From Epiperipatus broadwayi (taxonomy: Eukaryota > Onychophora > Udeonychophora > Euonychophora > Peripatidae), in NCBI GenBank assembly GCA_028023455.1, contig JAQFVV010012402.1, positions 16,246,935-16,310,934 on the forward strand: a DNA stretch of 64,000 nt, in the 5' to 3' direction. The notes beneath the pieces are model-generated. The model saw only the letters and a list, made by a program, of their open reading frames with translations, searched no databases and had not been told where the DNA came from. This document shows positions 1-12,489 of the stretch, piece by piece (within the stretch, counting starts at the first letter, position 1; every line of letters begins with the position of its first letter). A program made the translations under genes and the position numbers.

Positions 1-475
1 ATGAGTAGAAATACAGATAGGAAGTTATATATGGTCTTTATAGATATAGAGAAGGCATATGGCATGAGTAAATAGAAATAGATTATGGATATGTTTAGTA
101 GATTTGGGAATGAATGAAGCTTTAGTAGATCTTATTAGGAAATTGTTGCTATACATATCAATTAGAAAATATAGAATCAGTTAGAGTTATAAAAATGAAG
201 TGGGAGTAAGGCAATGTTGCCCTGTGTTATCTATTTTGGTTTTTGTATTTGAAAGAAGTGGAGAGAGTATCAGAAAAACTAGGAATAGGGATAGTGATAC
301 CATTAATAGATGGCAAGGGAGTGTATATATTATCAGGTCTTTTATTTGCTGATATCTTTTTGTGCAAAAAATGTACAGAAAGTATGAAAGTTGTGCTGAA
401 GACTTATGTAAGAATGGGTTAAGAGATGGGGATTAAATTTAGTGAAGAAAAGTGAAAAATAATGATGAGAATACA
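1..475 (+). pseudogene. Decayed LINE reverse transcriptase fragment (CR1-like family, copy 1)
   Basis: The window starts inside an RT reading: MSRNTDRKLYMVFIDIEKAY carries RT motif A (F-I-D-x-x-K-A-Y). After stops and frameshifts come ...GLLFAD near 339-353 (motif C remnant) and VVLKTY...EMGIKFSEEK. The same sequence family recurs, also broken, at about 41700-42190. Motif A keeps its Asp here, whereas the longer copy has Asn. The match to the other copy ends near position 475. Confidence 0.7.
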
Positions 476-1629
476 TTCCCTCGATAAGGCTTTCAAACTA
501 ATTTTTGAATTCCTTTCCTAATTAGAAAATGAATTCTTAAAATCTGAAATGATTTTAATTAGAAATTGAATTCTTATCTTTTTCCAATTAATAAAACTTT
601 ACTGTTGTTTTTGAGAATTTGAGAGCTTATCGAAAGAATGTAGTTTTTAATCAACAACACTTTAACAAATTATTTAAAATTAAAAAAAAAACAAGTATTC
701 CCGACGCAATGAAACTTTCGAACAATTATATATTTTTAATATTTACAAGTATATACGCACAATCCACGCAATTTAATATATATAAATTCATGAATATTTT
801 CTCATGAATTTATTTAGAGAATTGATCAATTTTAAGCTAAACTAATTAATTTTAATACGCATTTGAAATAAATTATTTATTATGGAAATTAGCGTGGATT
901 GAACGTATAAAGCCCCATTGCATCGGAAATTTAAGGTTAGTATTAGGATAAATAACATGAAGCTAGGATCGAACTCAGATCCGACTGCTTCAATATATAT
1001 ATTGATATCATCATTTCTAGTAAGAGAGTTTTAATGAAATGAAAGCAGAAAAGTGAGTGAAGTAAGTAAAACTATTAAGAAAGTAAAGATTTATTTAAAT
1101 ATAATTTAATGTTTTAAATAATTGTACCATTAATAATATTTTTATGTATACACAAATATGAGATTATAAATACACATATGTGAATATTATTCAAATACTG
1201 TATACGGCTTCTGATAGATAAACAAATTTATATTTTAATTAAAAGCAATTAAATGTAATAGATTTTCTGTATGACTGATTTTGGAAGAACAATCCTGGAG
1301 GCAAATATGCCTTTAAAAAAAAAGAAGAAAATTTTAGTTATTAACAAATAAAATATTAGATAAAAGAAACAATTTTTAAAGAAAGAGATCTAGAATTAAA
1401 GAAAATGCTAATTAAAAATCATAATTTTTTTTTGTCTAAATTGATATATTATGTCACCAAAATTTGATTAAGTATTCCTTGTTTATGAATTTCAATTATT
1501 TAGAAGAATTTACGTTTTATTTTTTTAACTAATAAATTAGCTAGTAAACATTCTAACACTATAAGTAAGGGGTTAAAAAAATTAATCAAAGGTAATTTTA
1601 CATTATCAATTACACCTGCACATTTAAAA
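476..1629. other. AT-rich stretch with no recognisable gene
   Basis: Short spurious ORFs, poly-A and poly-T runs; no domain, RNA gene or splice-supported exon seen. Confidence 0.5.
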
Positions 1630-2046
1630 GAGCAAAGTTTTTAAAAGTTTTTGATGACTTGGCTAAATGTGTTATAATTACTGCAAATAAATTAGCTATA
1701 CATAAAGCAGATATTTATTTAATTTTTTGTATGGAAGTGAGACTTGGAAACTATGTCAGCGCAATATAAAAATATTAGAAAAATTTTATTTAAGAATGCT
1801 CTGTAAAATTTTAAAAATCAGTCACGTGATCATAAAATCAATCAATATATTTCTCTTGCTGGATGTGATACTATAGAATTCACTATTGTAAAATCAGATA
1901 TTCATTGGATTGGACATGTAAAATAAATGAACAATGCAGATTTCCTAAAAGGATGTTTTATTGTGAACTTGAGTATAGTTTTCATGGGAAAGGTAAACCA
2001 CATGGTAGAGAAAAGATTACATTGGAGAGCTGCAACTAGAAATAGG
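1630..2046 (+). pseudogene. LINE 3'-terminal fragment (RT C-terminal region), interrupted by a foldback element
   Basis: Across frameshifts the + strand reads YGSETWKLCQRNIKILEKFY followed by LRMLCKILKIS, then a D-I-H-W-I-G-H-V like motif and LHWRAATRNR. This is the well-known C-terminal region of LINE polymerases (Y-G-x-E-T-W, R-x-L-x-x-I-L, R-W-x-G-H-V). Translation-like similarity resumes after 2752 (ATRNRVGIFQKKF), so the foldback element at 2047-2751 landed inside it. Several stops show it is dead. Confidence 0.65.
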
Positions 2047-2751
2047 CAAAACTCTCCATACAGTATTGCCATTCAGTGCAAGTCAGAGTAATCAATGAAT
2101 GCCAGAAGGCTTGTGCATAAAATCCCCATCTAGTGCCTACTCACCCAATATCCCCAGACTAGTTTCTGGCTTATGGCCTTCATCACTGAGGAGCCTTGGA
2201 TCTGAAAGCACTGCACCCAGATCTAATGCAACATTCCAACAACACCTTTTATCTCTATTTAATTACAAAACTATGAGTCTTACATTGAAAACACAATAAT
2301 ATTCTCAATCCAAGATAGTTCTTTAATAACCATAGTCACCTCTATTCTATTAAACAGGATTTGTTATAGGTACTGAACTGAGTTCAGATCTATATGACTA
2401 TATAAGCTAATGAGCTTGGATTGAGAATATTATGTTTTCAATTTAAGACTCATAGTTTTGTAGTTAAGTAGAGATAAAAGATGGGTGCTAAGGATTGCAT
2501 TAGATCCTAAGATCTGGGTACAGGGTTCTTAGATCCAAGGCTCCTCACTGATGAAGGCCACAAGCCAGAAATTGGTCTGGGGATATTGGATGAGTAGGCA
2601 CTAGATGAGGATTTTATGCACAAGCCTTCTTGCATCCATTGATTACTCTGGCCTGCACTGAGTGGCAATACTGTATGGAGAGTTTTGCCTGTTAAATAAC
2701 AGCTATAAACAAGCCTAAGAAATGGTGATCATGTGATGTTTATTGGCTTAT
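2047..2751. mobile_element. Foldback element, family A, full copy
   Basis: Two arms of about 270-290 bp (about 2047-2317 and 2409-2690) are inverted copies of each other around a ~90 bp centre. They are followed by a non-inverted tail containing GATCATGTGATGTTTATTGG. The insertion is flanked by a 13-bp duplication, aactagaaatagg, at 2034-2046 and 2752-2764 (2752 is also the element edge), inside a LINE 3' fragment. There is no ORF of note; a 66-codon ORF in the left arm is an artefact. Other copies: 44927, 51775, 55827, 60914. Confidence 0.8.
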
Positions 2752-2829
2752 AACTAGAAATAGGGTTGGAATATTTCAAAAGAAATTCTACTGAAGAAAT
2801 CAAAATACATAATAAAATATAATTAAACA

Positions 2830-5029
2830 TAAAAATGAATTGGCATGTTAGATATGTGAATGTATTTATGACTCACAGATTGTTTTGTATAGGCATCACA
2901 GAAATAATTTCTAGAGGTTTTTTTCTCTTTTTTTGGAGTTCATAATGATTACAAGATGCCTATTTATTGTTATTATTGTTTATTATTATATTTTTGCTGA
3001 ATACTTAAATAAAAAATTTCCCATTTTAAACTGTTTAACCATTTCTATAGGAAACCAAATATACAATTCAATTCTCAAAACAATGCATAACAGATATTGT
3101 TCAGTTTAATATGTTTTCTTTGGTAGAGTTTACAAAATAGTAGACCATTATGTCTTTATGAAGTCATCTAAAACATAAGGTTAATAATGTATTTGTCCAC
3201 CTTATACAATAACTTTTTAAAATTGGATTCAGAGTACAATATTACTGATCAATTAAATAATAATAAAGAGATATATAATAGTATAAACAGGCCAGTCAAG
3301 TAAATTGCTCAATAAAGTATGGAAGTTGCTTAGAAAAGCCCAAATCCATTTAATGGTAATTAGTTATTAAGGTAAGTTACTGGAGTTAGTAGTAAATCAT
3401 TGTACTTACAGAACAATAATTCTCTAATCTGGAATTATACTCTAGTACGCAAAATCTATCAAATTATTCAAGCACATTCAAGCTAAAAGCAGTAGACTAC
3501 TAGTGATAAATAATGTGACTTTTATAAGTCAAGTTTGGCTGAAATGATAAAATTTATTGAGAGTAAATCACAGAATTCTTTTATCATATCTGCTCCAGTA
3601 CATCTTTGAAATTTTTACACTCAATTTTCTCAATCACATATATTAGACAAAACCCATTATTGCCTAGATTTATAACATTAATATACAATTCACATAAAAC
3701 TGATAGAATCAATTTGTTCTGCTTTAGTAAAACACACAGAGCAAACAAACATTAGAGTTTGTTTCTTTTTTTCAAAAATTCATTAATAAAGGTTAAGATT
3801 CATTCTTTTGACTTTGTATGTAAAAATCCTTCATTTTCTAAAGAAATTTTCAAATGTCATATCAAATTTTTATTCAGATTTTTCAATGTGACACTTTAAT
3901 GCTTTTAAAGCATTTCGGAAAGAAGTCATTCAAAACCAACAAACCTTTCATTTATTTATAAACCTCCACAAACTGATTTTCATAATTCTCACCAAGCAAA
4001 TGCAACAAGCATTATTGTGATCTTTATTTTTAATCCATAAAATGTGCATTTTTTTAAAAATTAAATTAATAAATAAATAGATGTACCAGGATAGAAGAAA
4101 GAAAAAACTAAAAAATTAGAAACATGGAAAACAAATATTAATTATATATTATTTTTTAAGATGCCTTATCTTTTAGAAATATCTTATAATTTAATTAGAT
4201 TAGTTTCTCTTAACGAATTGTAGTGTAAACAACATCAATAAAAAAAACCTTCAAGTATATTATTGGATGTATGAATGTTTTGAAATTTAGTTTGAACTTT
4301 CAAGTATCTTCAATATTTAGATTTTATCTGAGATATTATGTTAGTGAGTTATAATATGATTAATATTAGTGTAATATTTTTTTTATCTTTTCTTGTCTTT
4401 ATTTGCTAATAATATGTGAGATGTTCAAATTTTGTATTCAGTAGTTCTGGTAGAAAATTGTCCATGTTTGAAATAAAAGTGCTTTCTTTCAGTGAGATTA
4501 CCTCTGTAGTTTTATCATAATACATTTTGTTGGGGGAACATGCACATTTGTCTATAGTAAATCAGATCTTATGTTGCACTACTATTATTTGTTAAAATAT
4601 TTTTAAATATGAAACATGATGTTTAAGTTTAGCACTCATATTTTACTGCACTTATATATATACAATGATGGGACTTTGAAATTTTTTTGAATTTACTTAA
4701 TATCTAGATTACTTCTACCATATGCCAGGAGAGGGCACACATGAGATGAATGAGATCTGCATGCTAGTTTTTCATATATTGAAAAGAGCCACACCATATT
4801 ATTTAAGTAAACAAAAATAACTACATATGGTCAAATTTAATTTAATTCATTTAATATAATGAAACATTCTACACAATTTTTAAGTGCTGTATAAAGTATA
4901 TAAAAACTATAATTAAGCAAAAAATAAAATACAAAATAATTATTTCAAAATTTTAATAATAAAATAAAATAATAAAAATTTCATTAATAAAAAGTATAAC
5001 ATTTAACAAAGACCTTTAGTCAAAAAAAA
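2830..5029. other. AT-rich stretch with no recognisable gene
   Basis: Nothing coding seen on either strand beyond very short ORFs. Simple A/T-rich sequence throughout. Confidence 0.5.
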
Positions 5030-6840
5030 AAATAAAGTCATATATCACATGACTCCATTTCTTTTTTAAGCTTTGGGAGTATAAACAAAGAGCTTTGCTA
5101 ATTGTTCAACAACTTTGAGATAAATGCTCAGCAAGAGAAAGTGTTTAAAATATCTCTATCTGAACCCCCCCCCCCCCAATCCCTGACCAATGGTTTCATG
5201 CTTTTGGCACTCCTCAGAAAGGCACTACGGTAGCTTCAGACACTAGATCTAAAAACACCAACTCAAAACCAGCCTTTATCTAAGAGTTTATTATTGAGTA
5301 GAAAATCTGGTTTTCAGACACCTAGATGTCTTCAAACCCAGCTATCTAACTCAAATAGCTATATGGGGCTGAGAGATCTTCAACCAAACCATATATTAGA
5401 AGTCTTCACAATATAATATTGCTTAAGGCTAAAAGCAAGGACTATAAATAGTCAATAAAAAATAAGAGTCATATATCACATAATTCCACTTTGTGGAATA
5501 TAAACAAAGAGCTTTGCTAATTGTTCAACAAGCTTTGAGATAAATGCTTAGCAAGAGAAAGCATTTAAAATATCTCTCTGAAAACCACTCCCAAACCCTG
5601 ATCAATGGTTTTATGCCTTTGGCACTCCTCAAAGAAGTTCTAGGATAGCTTCAGCCTTAAGCAATGTTATATTGCTAAAACTTCTAATATATGGTTTGGC
5701 TGAATATCTCTCAGACCCATATAGCTATTTGAGTTAATAGCTGGGTTTGAAAACATTTAGGTGTCTGAAAACTTCATATTTTCTACTCAATAGTCAAAAC
5801 TCTTAGATAAATGCTGACTTTGCATTGGTGTTTTTAGATCTAGTGTCTGAAGTTACCCTAGTGCCTCTCTGAGGAGTGCCAAAAGCATTAAACCATTGAC
5901 CAGGGGTTAGGGGTGGTGGTTTTTAGACAGAGATATTTTAAATGCTTTCTCTTGCTAAGCATTTATCTCAAAGCTTGTTGAGCAATTAGCAAAGCTCTTT
6001 GTTTATATTCCATGAGCCACGTCATGCGATATATGGCTATTTTTTATTTTTTAATTGACTATTTATAGTCCTTTCTTTTAGCCTTAAGCAATGTTATATT
6101 GCTAAGACTTCTATGGTTTGGCTGAAGATCTCTCAGCCCCATATAGCTATTTGAGTTAGATAGCTGGGTTTGAAGACAACTAGGTATCTGAAAACTTCAG
6201 ATTTTCTACTCTATAGTCGACTCTTAGATAAATGCTGGCTTTGGGCTGGAGTTTTTAGATCTAGTGTCCAAAGCTACCCTAGCACCTCCTGAGGAATGTC
6301 AAAAGCTTGAAACCATTGGGTGGTTTTTAGAAAGAGATATTTTAAATGCTTTTTCTTGCTAAGCATTTATCTCAAAGCTTGTTGAGCAATTAGCAAAGCA
6401 CTTTGTTTATATTCCACAAGCTTAAAAAAGAAGTGGAGTCATGTGATAGATGACTCTATTTTTTTATTGACTATTCATAGTCATTGCTTTTAGCCTTAAG
6501 CAATCTTATATTGCTAAGACTTCTTATATATGGTTTGGCTGAAGATCTCTCAGACCCATATCACTATTTGAGTTAGATAGCTGGGTTTGAAGACATCTAG
6601 GTATCTGAAAACTTCAGATTTTCTACTCAATAGTCAACTCTTAGATAAATGCTGGCTTTGGGTTGGTGTTTTCAGATCTAGTGTCTGAAGCTACTCTAGT
6701 GCCTCTCTGAGAAGTGCCAAATGCATGAAACCATTGGTCGGGGGGGGGGTGATTTTAAATAGAGATATTTTAAATGCTTTCTTGCTAAGCATTTATTGAG
6801 TAATTAGCAAAGCTCTTTACCTTTAGTCAAATCTTTGAAA
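5030..6840. mobile_element. Cluster of foldback family B elements, two forward and three inverted units
   Basis: Five related units of roughly 200-410 bp lie end to end. Those at about 5036-5455 and 5465-5656 are in one orientation; those at about 5657-6037, 6070-6440 and 6470-6830 are in the other. Shared blocks include tcacatgactcca, gagctttgctaattgttca, a poly-C/poly-G tract (5165-5178 and 6740-6749), agatctagtgtctgaag-like blocks and gttatattgctaa. Adjacent inverted units could form hairpins of several hundred bp. The end block with ATCACATGA resembles the tail of family A, so the two families may be related. There is no coding capacity. Confidence 0.75.
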
Positions 6841-6889
6841 TTTGGCATATAATTTATGAAAGCTATATAATGAGCTTTAATGGCTCTTA

Positions 6890-7015
6890 ACAAGCTTTCC
6901 GAATATTCCTATCCCCAGACCAGTTTCTAGCTTTTAGCTTTCCTCGGTTAAGAGCTATTAAAGCTCATTATATAACATTAGTAGTACAATCTTATTAAAT
7001 TAAGTCATGTGATGT
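6890..7015. repeat. Small foldback-related fragment
   Basis: Contains ccccagaccagtttctagctttt (also in family A arms) and ends aagtcatgtgatgtgtgac, like the family B terminus. It has the inverted blocks 'atataatgagctttaa' (6865-6880) and 'ttaaagctcattatataa'. It abuts the hAT pseudogene to its right. Confidence 0.5.
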
Positions 7016-7045
7016 GTGACTTTATTTCTTTGCTTCTGTGAGATC

Positions 7046-8664
7046 CTAGTTGGTCAACTGTGAATGATATTTTGACTTCACACACTTCATTGTGGAATAC
7101 AATGATTCACAATAATATGTTGTCTCAGAAATTGAAATTAAATCACAAGCAGCTTGCATTAAGTGTGAATATTTTGATTCTGGCATAGGTTTCCAAAATT
7201 CAGTTAGAGAACTAGATTTGTGATGCATTTGCAATATCTGAGCCTCTTTCATCTCTAATAATGCCAATTCCCTGGCTACTTTCTTGACAAGCATTATTTC
7301 AGCAATTGGAAATTCATCTTCAATAATATTATAAATAAATTGATTAGCAAAATTTGGAAATGTAGATTTAAAACTTTTCAAATCTTCAAATGCACATTTC
7401 AAATATGCTTGCAATCCTTCTAATTTTTCTTTATATTCATCTAATTGTCCTTCTTTGATACTAATTATATTTGTTTTTATTCATGGAAAATGATGAAATA
7501 TTCTGTACTTAAAAAATCATGCACAAAAAGCCAAAGTTTAGCTTCAAAACTAAATACACTGTGATAAATCATTATTTCTTTTTCTTGTAAAACAAATGTT
7601 CCATAATGTTTGTAAAAAATATTAAGCCAGAAAGCCAAGTTTTATTTTCTAATTCTGGATTTTTCCTCTCTTTTTCTTTTAAAAGTGTTATAATAGAATT
7701 TTAGGAGATTCACAAAATCGCTCATAATATTGTAAATTGAGAGCTATCTTATAACAGATCATAAGGAAATGATCACTGGGCAATTTATCTGTTTCAACAT
7801 TTAATTTTTCTAAAAAGTTCTTAAATTGACAATGGGTTTTGGCATTTGTTCTAATTAAATTCCCAATCTGCAAAACAGTCTTCCATACGTTTTCATATTA
7901 TAAGTGTGTCAGAATGAGCTCATGATGAATTATGCAGTGAAGAGGTATAAAACATGAAATTTTAAGATTGTTGTTCCCTATATTGTAGTGGCTCTGTCAG
8001 TCACAACATTTATAAGGTTATCATAAGGCAATACATCCTGTTTATTACATCATCAATTGCATTTTTGTATCGATATTGTGAGTTGTTTCGATAAGAGTAG
8101 GTCTAACATTTCTTCCTTCACCTTTGTCTGAAGATACACAGCAGACAAAAGTGGCCAATTGTGGAATATCCTGAATATCTTTAGACTCATCCAGAGCTAA
8201 ACTGAATGCTGTACAAATTTTCAAATCAAACTATTTTCAACATTTTTTTACTAATTTTACTAATGTGACACTCAGTTATCGGCAGGTACTGTGACATAGG
8301 AACTTGCATGATCAATTTATAAAGTTTTGAATTATATAGAATTAAAACTTTAACTACTTCTTCCAAGTTTCTTTTAATAAATTCTTTTCCATTTGGCACA
8401 AGCAATATTCCAAACTATTAAAAACTAGCTTCTCTGGCTCTGTTTGCAATATTAAATTGTGTTGATATTGAGTTGAAAATGGGGATGGCTTACTTCATAA
8501 TGTTGACATAAATTGCTTATTTTGTAGTTTGCAAGTATAACTTTACAAATGAGACACAACGACTTTCCATTATTGTCAATTAAAGCAACATTTTCTACCC
8601 ATTCTTTCTTAAAGCTTCTATTTTCTTGCTAATATTTTAGTTTTTTGATATTTTCTGAGGTCAT
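7046..8664 (-). pseudogene. hAT superfamily transposase, decayed (BED-finger / ZBED-SCAND3-like type)
   Basis: Read on the minus strand from an ATG at 8664, the order of a hAT transposase is preserved through several stops and frameshifts. First comes a BED-type zinc finger (SFKKEW...CLIC, then NLCQHYEVSH; about 8480-8620). Next is an RNase-H-fold block, FSLALDESKDIQD (about 8165-8215), followed by IIH with a block around IRTNAKTHCQF (about 7810-7960). The dimerisation tail has SETTYYCESLYSTMKCVKSK and a Q-L-T end (7046-7130). The closest family by motif is the ZBED5/SCAND3/EPM2AIP1-like group derived from hAT elements. The longest open pieces are 122 codons (7046-7414) and 61 codons (7688-7873). 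No terminal inverted repeats were identified. Not functional. Confidence 0.8.
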
Positions 8665-10289
8665 GTTAACAAAAAAAATGAGGTAAATTTATTTCCAAAG
8701 TCTGAAATTCAAACAAAATAAATGAATGAATAAATAATTAAAATAAAAATGTCTAAATATTAATTCTAGTTTTAAAGGATTCGTAAATAGCACAACAAAT
8801 TATTGAAGAAACAGGGCTTCTTAAAATAAAATACGAATAAAAACAATTTAGAATAATTAAAAACAATTTTGGACTATATTTATTTTTGCTTGATATTTTT
8901 TTGATAATTTTTAAACGTGTTTTATTATTATTTACCATAAAAAATAGAAATAACATAACCAAAATCAAGCAAGTGCTTTCCAGTTTTATTTTCAAAAGTT
9001 TTTTCATATAATTGTTTAAAAAAACATGAAACTTTTAAGTGCAGTAATTATAAACAATTAAAATAATTTTCTTAATCTGTACGCATGTCTTTAGAACGCT
9101 TGCGCAGATGCCAGAAAAAAATTATCCATAAACAAATTTTAATTGCTCAATAACATAGTCTACTTACCCGACTTTTTGAAAAAAATATGAAATAAGAAAA
9201 CTATCACTGAAATAAACAACCATAAAATTGCACAAATTATAAATGTATATGTGATCACTCCATACACGCACGTAGTAATTTTTATAAGATTTTGTAGATA
9301 TTGTTTTCCAATATATTTGAAAATAGTATATATATATATACATGATGTAATTTGTAATAAAATAAGTAATAAAAATGTTTGATAAAAATGTAAATTATAT
9401 TACAATTTTTTGTGCAAACAAAAAAGAAATCTGAAATAATAAAAATAAATTGGGTTTAACTCAACTAAGAGCTGCATTTGCCCACTGTTGTTATATGTTT
9501 TTGATATAGGGTAACACAGTTATCTAAAATCCTATGTACTGTTTGGTAGAGATGTTTTTTTACTATGTCTGATAGCCAGAGGATTTAGCATATATAAAGA
9601 TAATTAGATATTACCTGCCCATATTCCAGTTTAAATATTCACGATTGGCATGCACACATGTATAATTTGCACTCGCATATACACAGGTTTATTTATATGG
9701 ACACTTTTTAATATAGTAAAATAATGGTTAGACTTCTTTGAATATTTTTTTTCATAAGAGATAGATTTCAGAACAGACATTGGAATAACAAATTTTTTTT
9801 TAGATATAATAAATAATTGGAAACAATTTTTATAATTTTTACGAGAACCTAAATTTAAATTAATCTTATTAATTTTCTTTAGCTAAGATGTCAAATATAA
9901 ACTGAACACATGAGAATTTGTAAAAAATGAAATAAATCCGATAAATCTGTTTCATGTATGTAAATTGTAAGAATAGTAGCAAAAAAAAAAATCTGTTTCA
10001 TGTGTTCTGTTCATACTGTACATTTTTATTTTTATATACGAAATTCAAATTTATTCTTTTATTTATTGATATGTATTCTAAAAACTACTTCGTAGTAAAT
10101 CATAGGATTTCACGTTGTATGTTTATGATTTAGACTCAGTGAGTTAATTGTGAAGATATTTAAAGCTTCAAGCTTTCAAACCTAAATGCTTATGACTGGC
10201 TTAGATATATAGAAAAAAAAGTTGAGAGAAGGGTGGCTGCCCTTTTCTCATAAAATCTTTGTTGTGTGTTTAGGGGTTTGATGTCATTT
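8665..10289. other. AT-rich stretch with no recognisable gene
   Basis: Short minus-strand ORF at 8753-9007 (hydrophobic, lysine-rich) has no recognisable motif and looks like low-complexity chance. Nothing else supported. Confidence 0.45.
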
Positions 10290-10436
10290 AAGACGACTAT
10301 CTTTGACATCTGATTGGCTGTCAGTTATGTATTGAAACGAGCACTAGAGATTTGCAGTATCTCGATTTATTTCAGTTTTCAACTATCTTCGCAAATTAAA
10401 ATATTATTTATCAATAAAAATAATAAACTTGCTTTT
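10290..10436 (+). promoter_or_regulatory. Possible promoter / 5' UTR segment (weak)
   Basis: A short stretch with more GC than its flanks contains an inverted CCAAT box (GATTGGCTG at 10312-10320) and lies directly before the candidate signal-peptide exon at 10437. There is no clear TATA box at a useful distance, and no transcription start can be seen. This is a suggestion from position and composition only. Confidence 0.15.
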
Positions 10437-10472
10437 ATGTCTAATTACTTTCTTTTTTTCTTTGTGTTGTTG
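10437..10472 (+). other. Candidate first coding exon with signal peptide (speculative)
   Basis: An ATG opens a 12-codon stretch, MSN followed by YFLFFFVLL, then the donor-like TTG|GTGAAT; unspliced it stops three codons later. A hydrophobic N-terminal run ending at a splice donor is what the first exon of a secreted or membrane protein looks like, and the EGF/SEA gene downstream lacks its start. The exit phase is 0 while exon A needs phase 1, so at least one further exon would be required in between. The T-rich composition makes chance occurrence quite possible. Confidence 0.2.
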
Positions 10473-11654
10473 GTGAATTAGTTATTTTACAAATACTGTA
10501 ATCTCAATTATTTATTATTAATGACAATGAAAAATATCTATGGTAGCATTATTTATTTTGATTGAACATAGTTCTGTTATTTTTATATTATAGATAGAGA
10601 CATCTTTGAATAAAATGTTAAATATATTTAACACATTAGGACATCAAATTGTTCTTGAAAATATTTCGCTCCTAAATAAAATAATTATTTTAAATATCTT
10701 TAATTTTACATTTTACGAATTATTAAAAGTTTATTTTATATTTTTACAAACTAGATTTAAATACTTCAAAACAGCATTTCAATAAGAAAAAAGAGCCATT
10801 GAGTTGCATTAAATATCCCTTTGTGTCTCAACTTAGTGTCACTAACATTCTTTTGAATGTTTTAAAATATGTAATTTTATATCTCTTTCTACAAACTTCT
10901 AAATAGATAAATCACCATTATCACTAGATAATACTTTACAATAAATTCAACTAGTTAAATAGGAATTAATCCTTTACATTATATTGCATATACAGATCTC
11001 TATTATGTTTACACTGTATACTATATATACAGATCTTGTAATTTGATTTTTTATAAAGTCAACTCCAAATTTACAGTTAAATAATTATAAAACTGTATGT
11101 GAATTTATTACATTTATATAGCTTTATGATAAATCATAACAGGTTCAAGTAAAATAGATAAATTCTAGAGAGATGAACTTGTTTATGACATAACGATTAT
11201 ATTTTTATGGTATTGTTACATTAAAAAAATTGAAAGGTTACTTTCTTGTGGATCATATGATATTCAAATAACAAAAGTGACAGATACACAAGATCATGTA
11301 ATACAGTGATAGCAGAATAAATTGAAAAATATAACTTTCTAGCCTCATTTAAAATCACATTCCATCACAACAAAGCATTAATAAAAAAAAGACGAATTGT
11401 GATGTTTCCTACTACCAATTTAGTGATATATTAGTTTTTAGAATGTTTGATGGTAATTCAAATAAAAGAATAATTTTATTTATTAATTTTTGACAACATT
11501 ATTATTTAAAATTTTTATAGGCTTTCAATAATTTATAATTGTATAATTTACTTAACAATTTGTTTTATTACTAGTATATAGCCATCATTTAATGAGATAT
11601 AAAATACTTTTTGTTTTTTAAATCAATTGTCTCTTCATCTTTTCTTCTAACTTC
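10473..11654. other. AT-rich stretch with no recognisable gene
   Basis: No domain, tRNA or exon seen. Confidence 0.5.
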
Positions 11655-11855
11655 CTAAAGTCCAACAATATCCAATTTAATATTAGATAGTTTTGCTTCC
11701 TGCAGTTGCAGTCTTCCTTTATTTGAAAGTGATCTGCAGTTGTAAGTACTTAAATAAATGACTCTCATAGAATGGTAATCTGGGTCTGCAGAGAGAAATT
11801 TTCTGTTAGCTGAAAAGAGACCTTTTGATTCCTCTTGAAGACTTAAGGAAATCAA
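11655..11855 (-). pseudogene. LINE endonuclease N-terminal fragment
   Basis: The minus strand reads L-S-T-Y-N-C-R-S-L-S-N-K-G-R-L followed by ...KLDIVGL. This is the start of an APE-type endonuclease of RTE/CR1-type LINEs (T-x-N-x-R-S-L then D-I-x-x-L). Only the first ~35 residues of the domain are visible and the catalytic core is absent. Confidence 0.55.
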
Positions 11856-12092
11856 GCAGACAAATTTATAATATTCACTCTAGAAGTTCTTATCATGGTA
11901 GCTGTTGTTACTATATAATTTTTTATATAGTAAGAAGTACAAATAGGCTGCAACATACATTAAGTTTATTGGATTTTTACCTTTGAATTTAATATCAAGA
12001 AATGCTATAATCTTTCTTTTCAGTTGCCTGATTAAAATGTCATTTGAGTTTTCTTGAAAGGAGGATGAATGTCTTTCTGAATAAACTTTTTT

Positions 12093-12177
12093 TTTATATA
12101 GCAAAGCATAGGGAAGCGAATCCTAAAACAACTGCTTGTAAGCCAGCTGTGCTAACCATTCGGCCACCAACGCTTGA
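12093..12177 (-). mobile_element. tRNA-derived SINE (copy 1)
   Basis: On the minus strand the head reads gttggtggccgaatggttag (box A, TGGCCGAATGG), then a box-B-like GGATTCGCTTCC, then a short A-rich tail. A 16-bp duplication, ctgaataaactttttt, flanks it at 12077-12092 and 12178-12193, the signature of LINE-driven retroposition. It is the same family as 32656 and 56303. About 85 bp, with no LINE-like 3' body visible. Confidence 0.8.
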
Positions 12178-12489
12178 CTGAATAAACTTTTTTCTTATAG
12201 ATATTTACAATTATGACAGACAAAAACCTTTATATATATTTATTTTAAAAAGGAGAATTTTTTACAAATCCACTTTCAACAGAGACAAAGCATCCAAATA
12301 AAGTTACAGCATAATTTGATTATCTATTGACTAACAGAAAATATATATTTCATTATTGTAATGTTTTTAATACATTCAACACGGGAAATGATCTGAACTA
12401 GTGAGATATAAATATGAGTTAATGCAAAACTAGAAACAAAAATTATTAAGAAAATTAATATTAACTATTGATATTCTTATCGTTCAAAA

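Noticed and set aside
2099-2299. 66-codon ORF MPEGLCIKSPSS...
   Set aside because: Lies wholly in a foldback arm present in several diverged copies without frame conservation.
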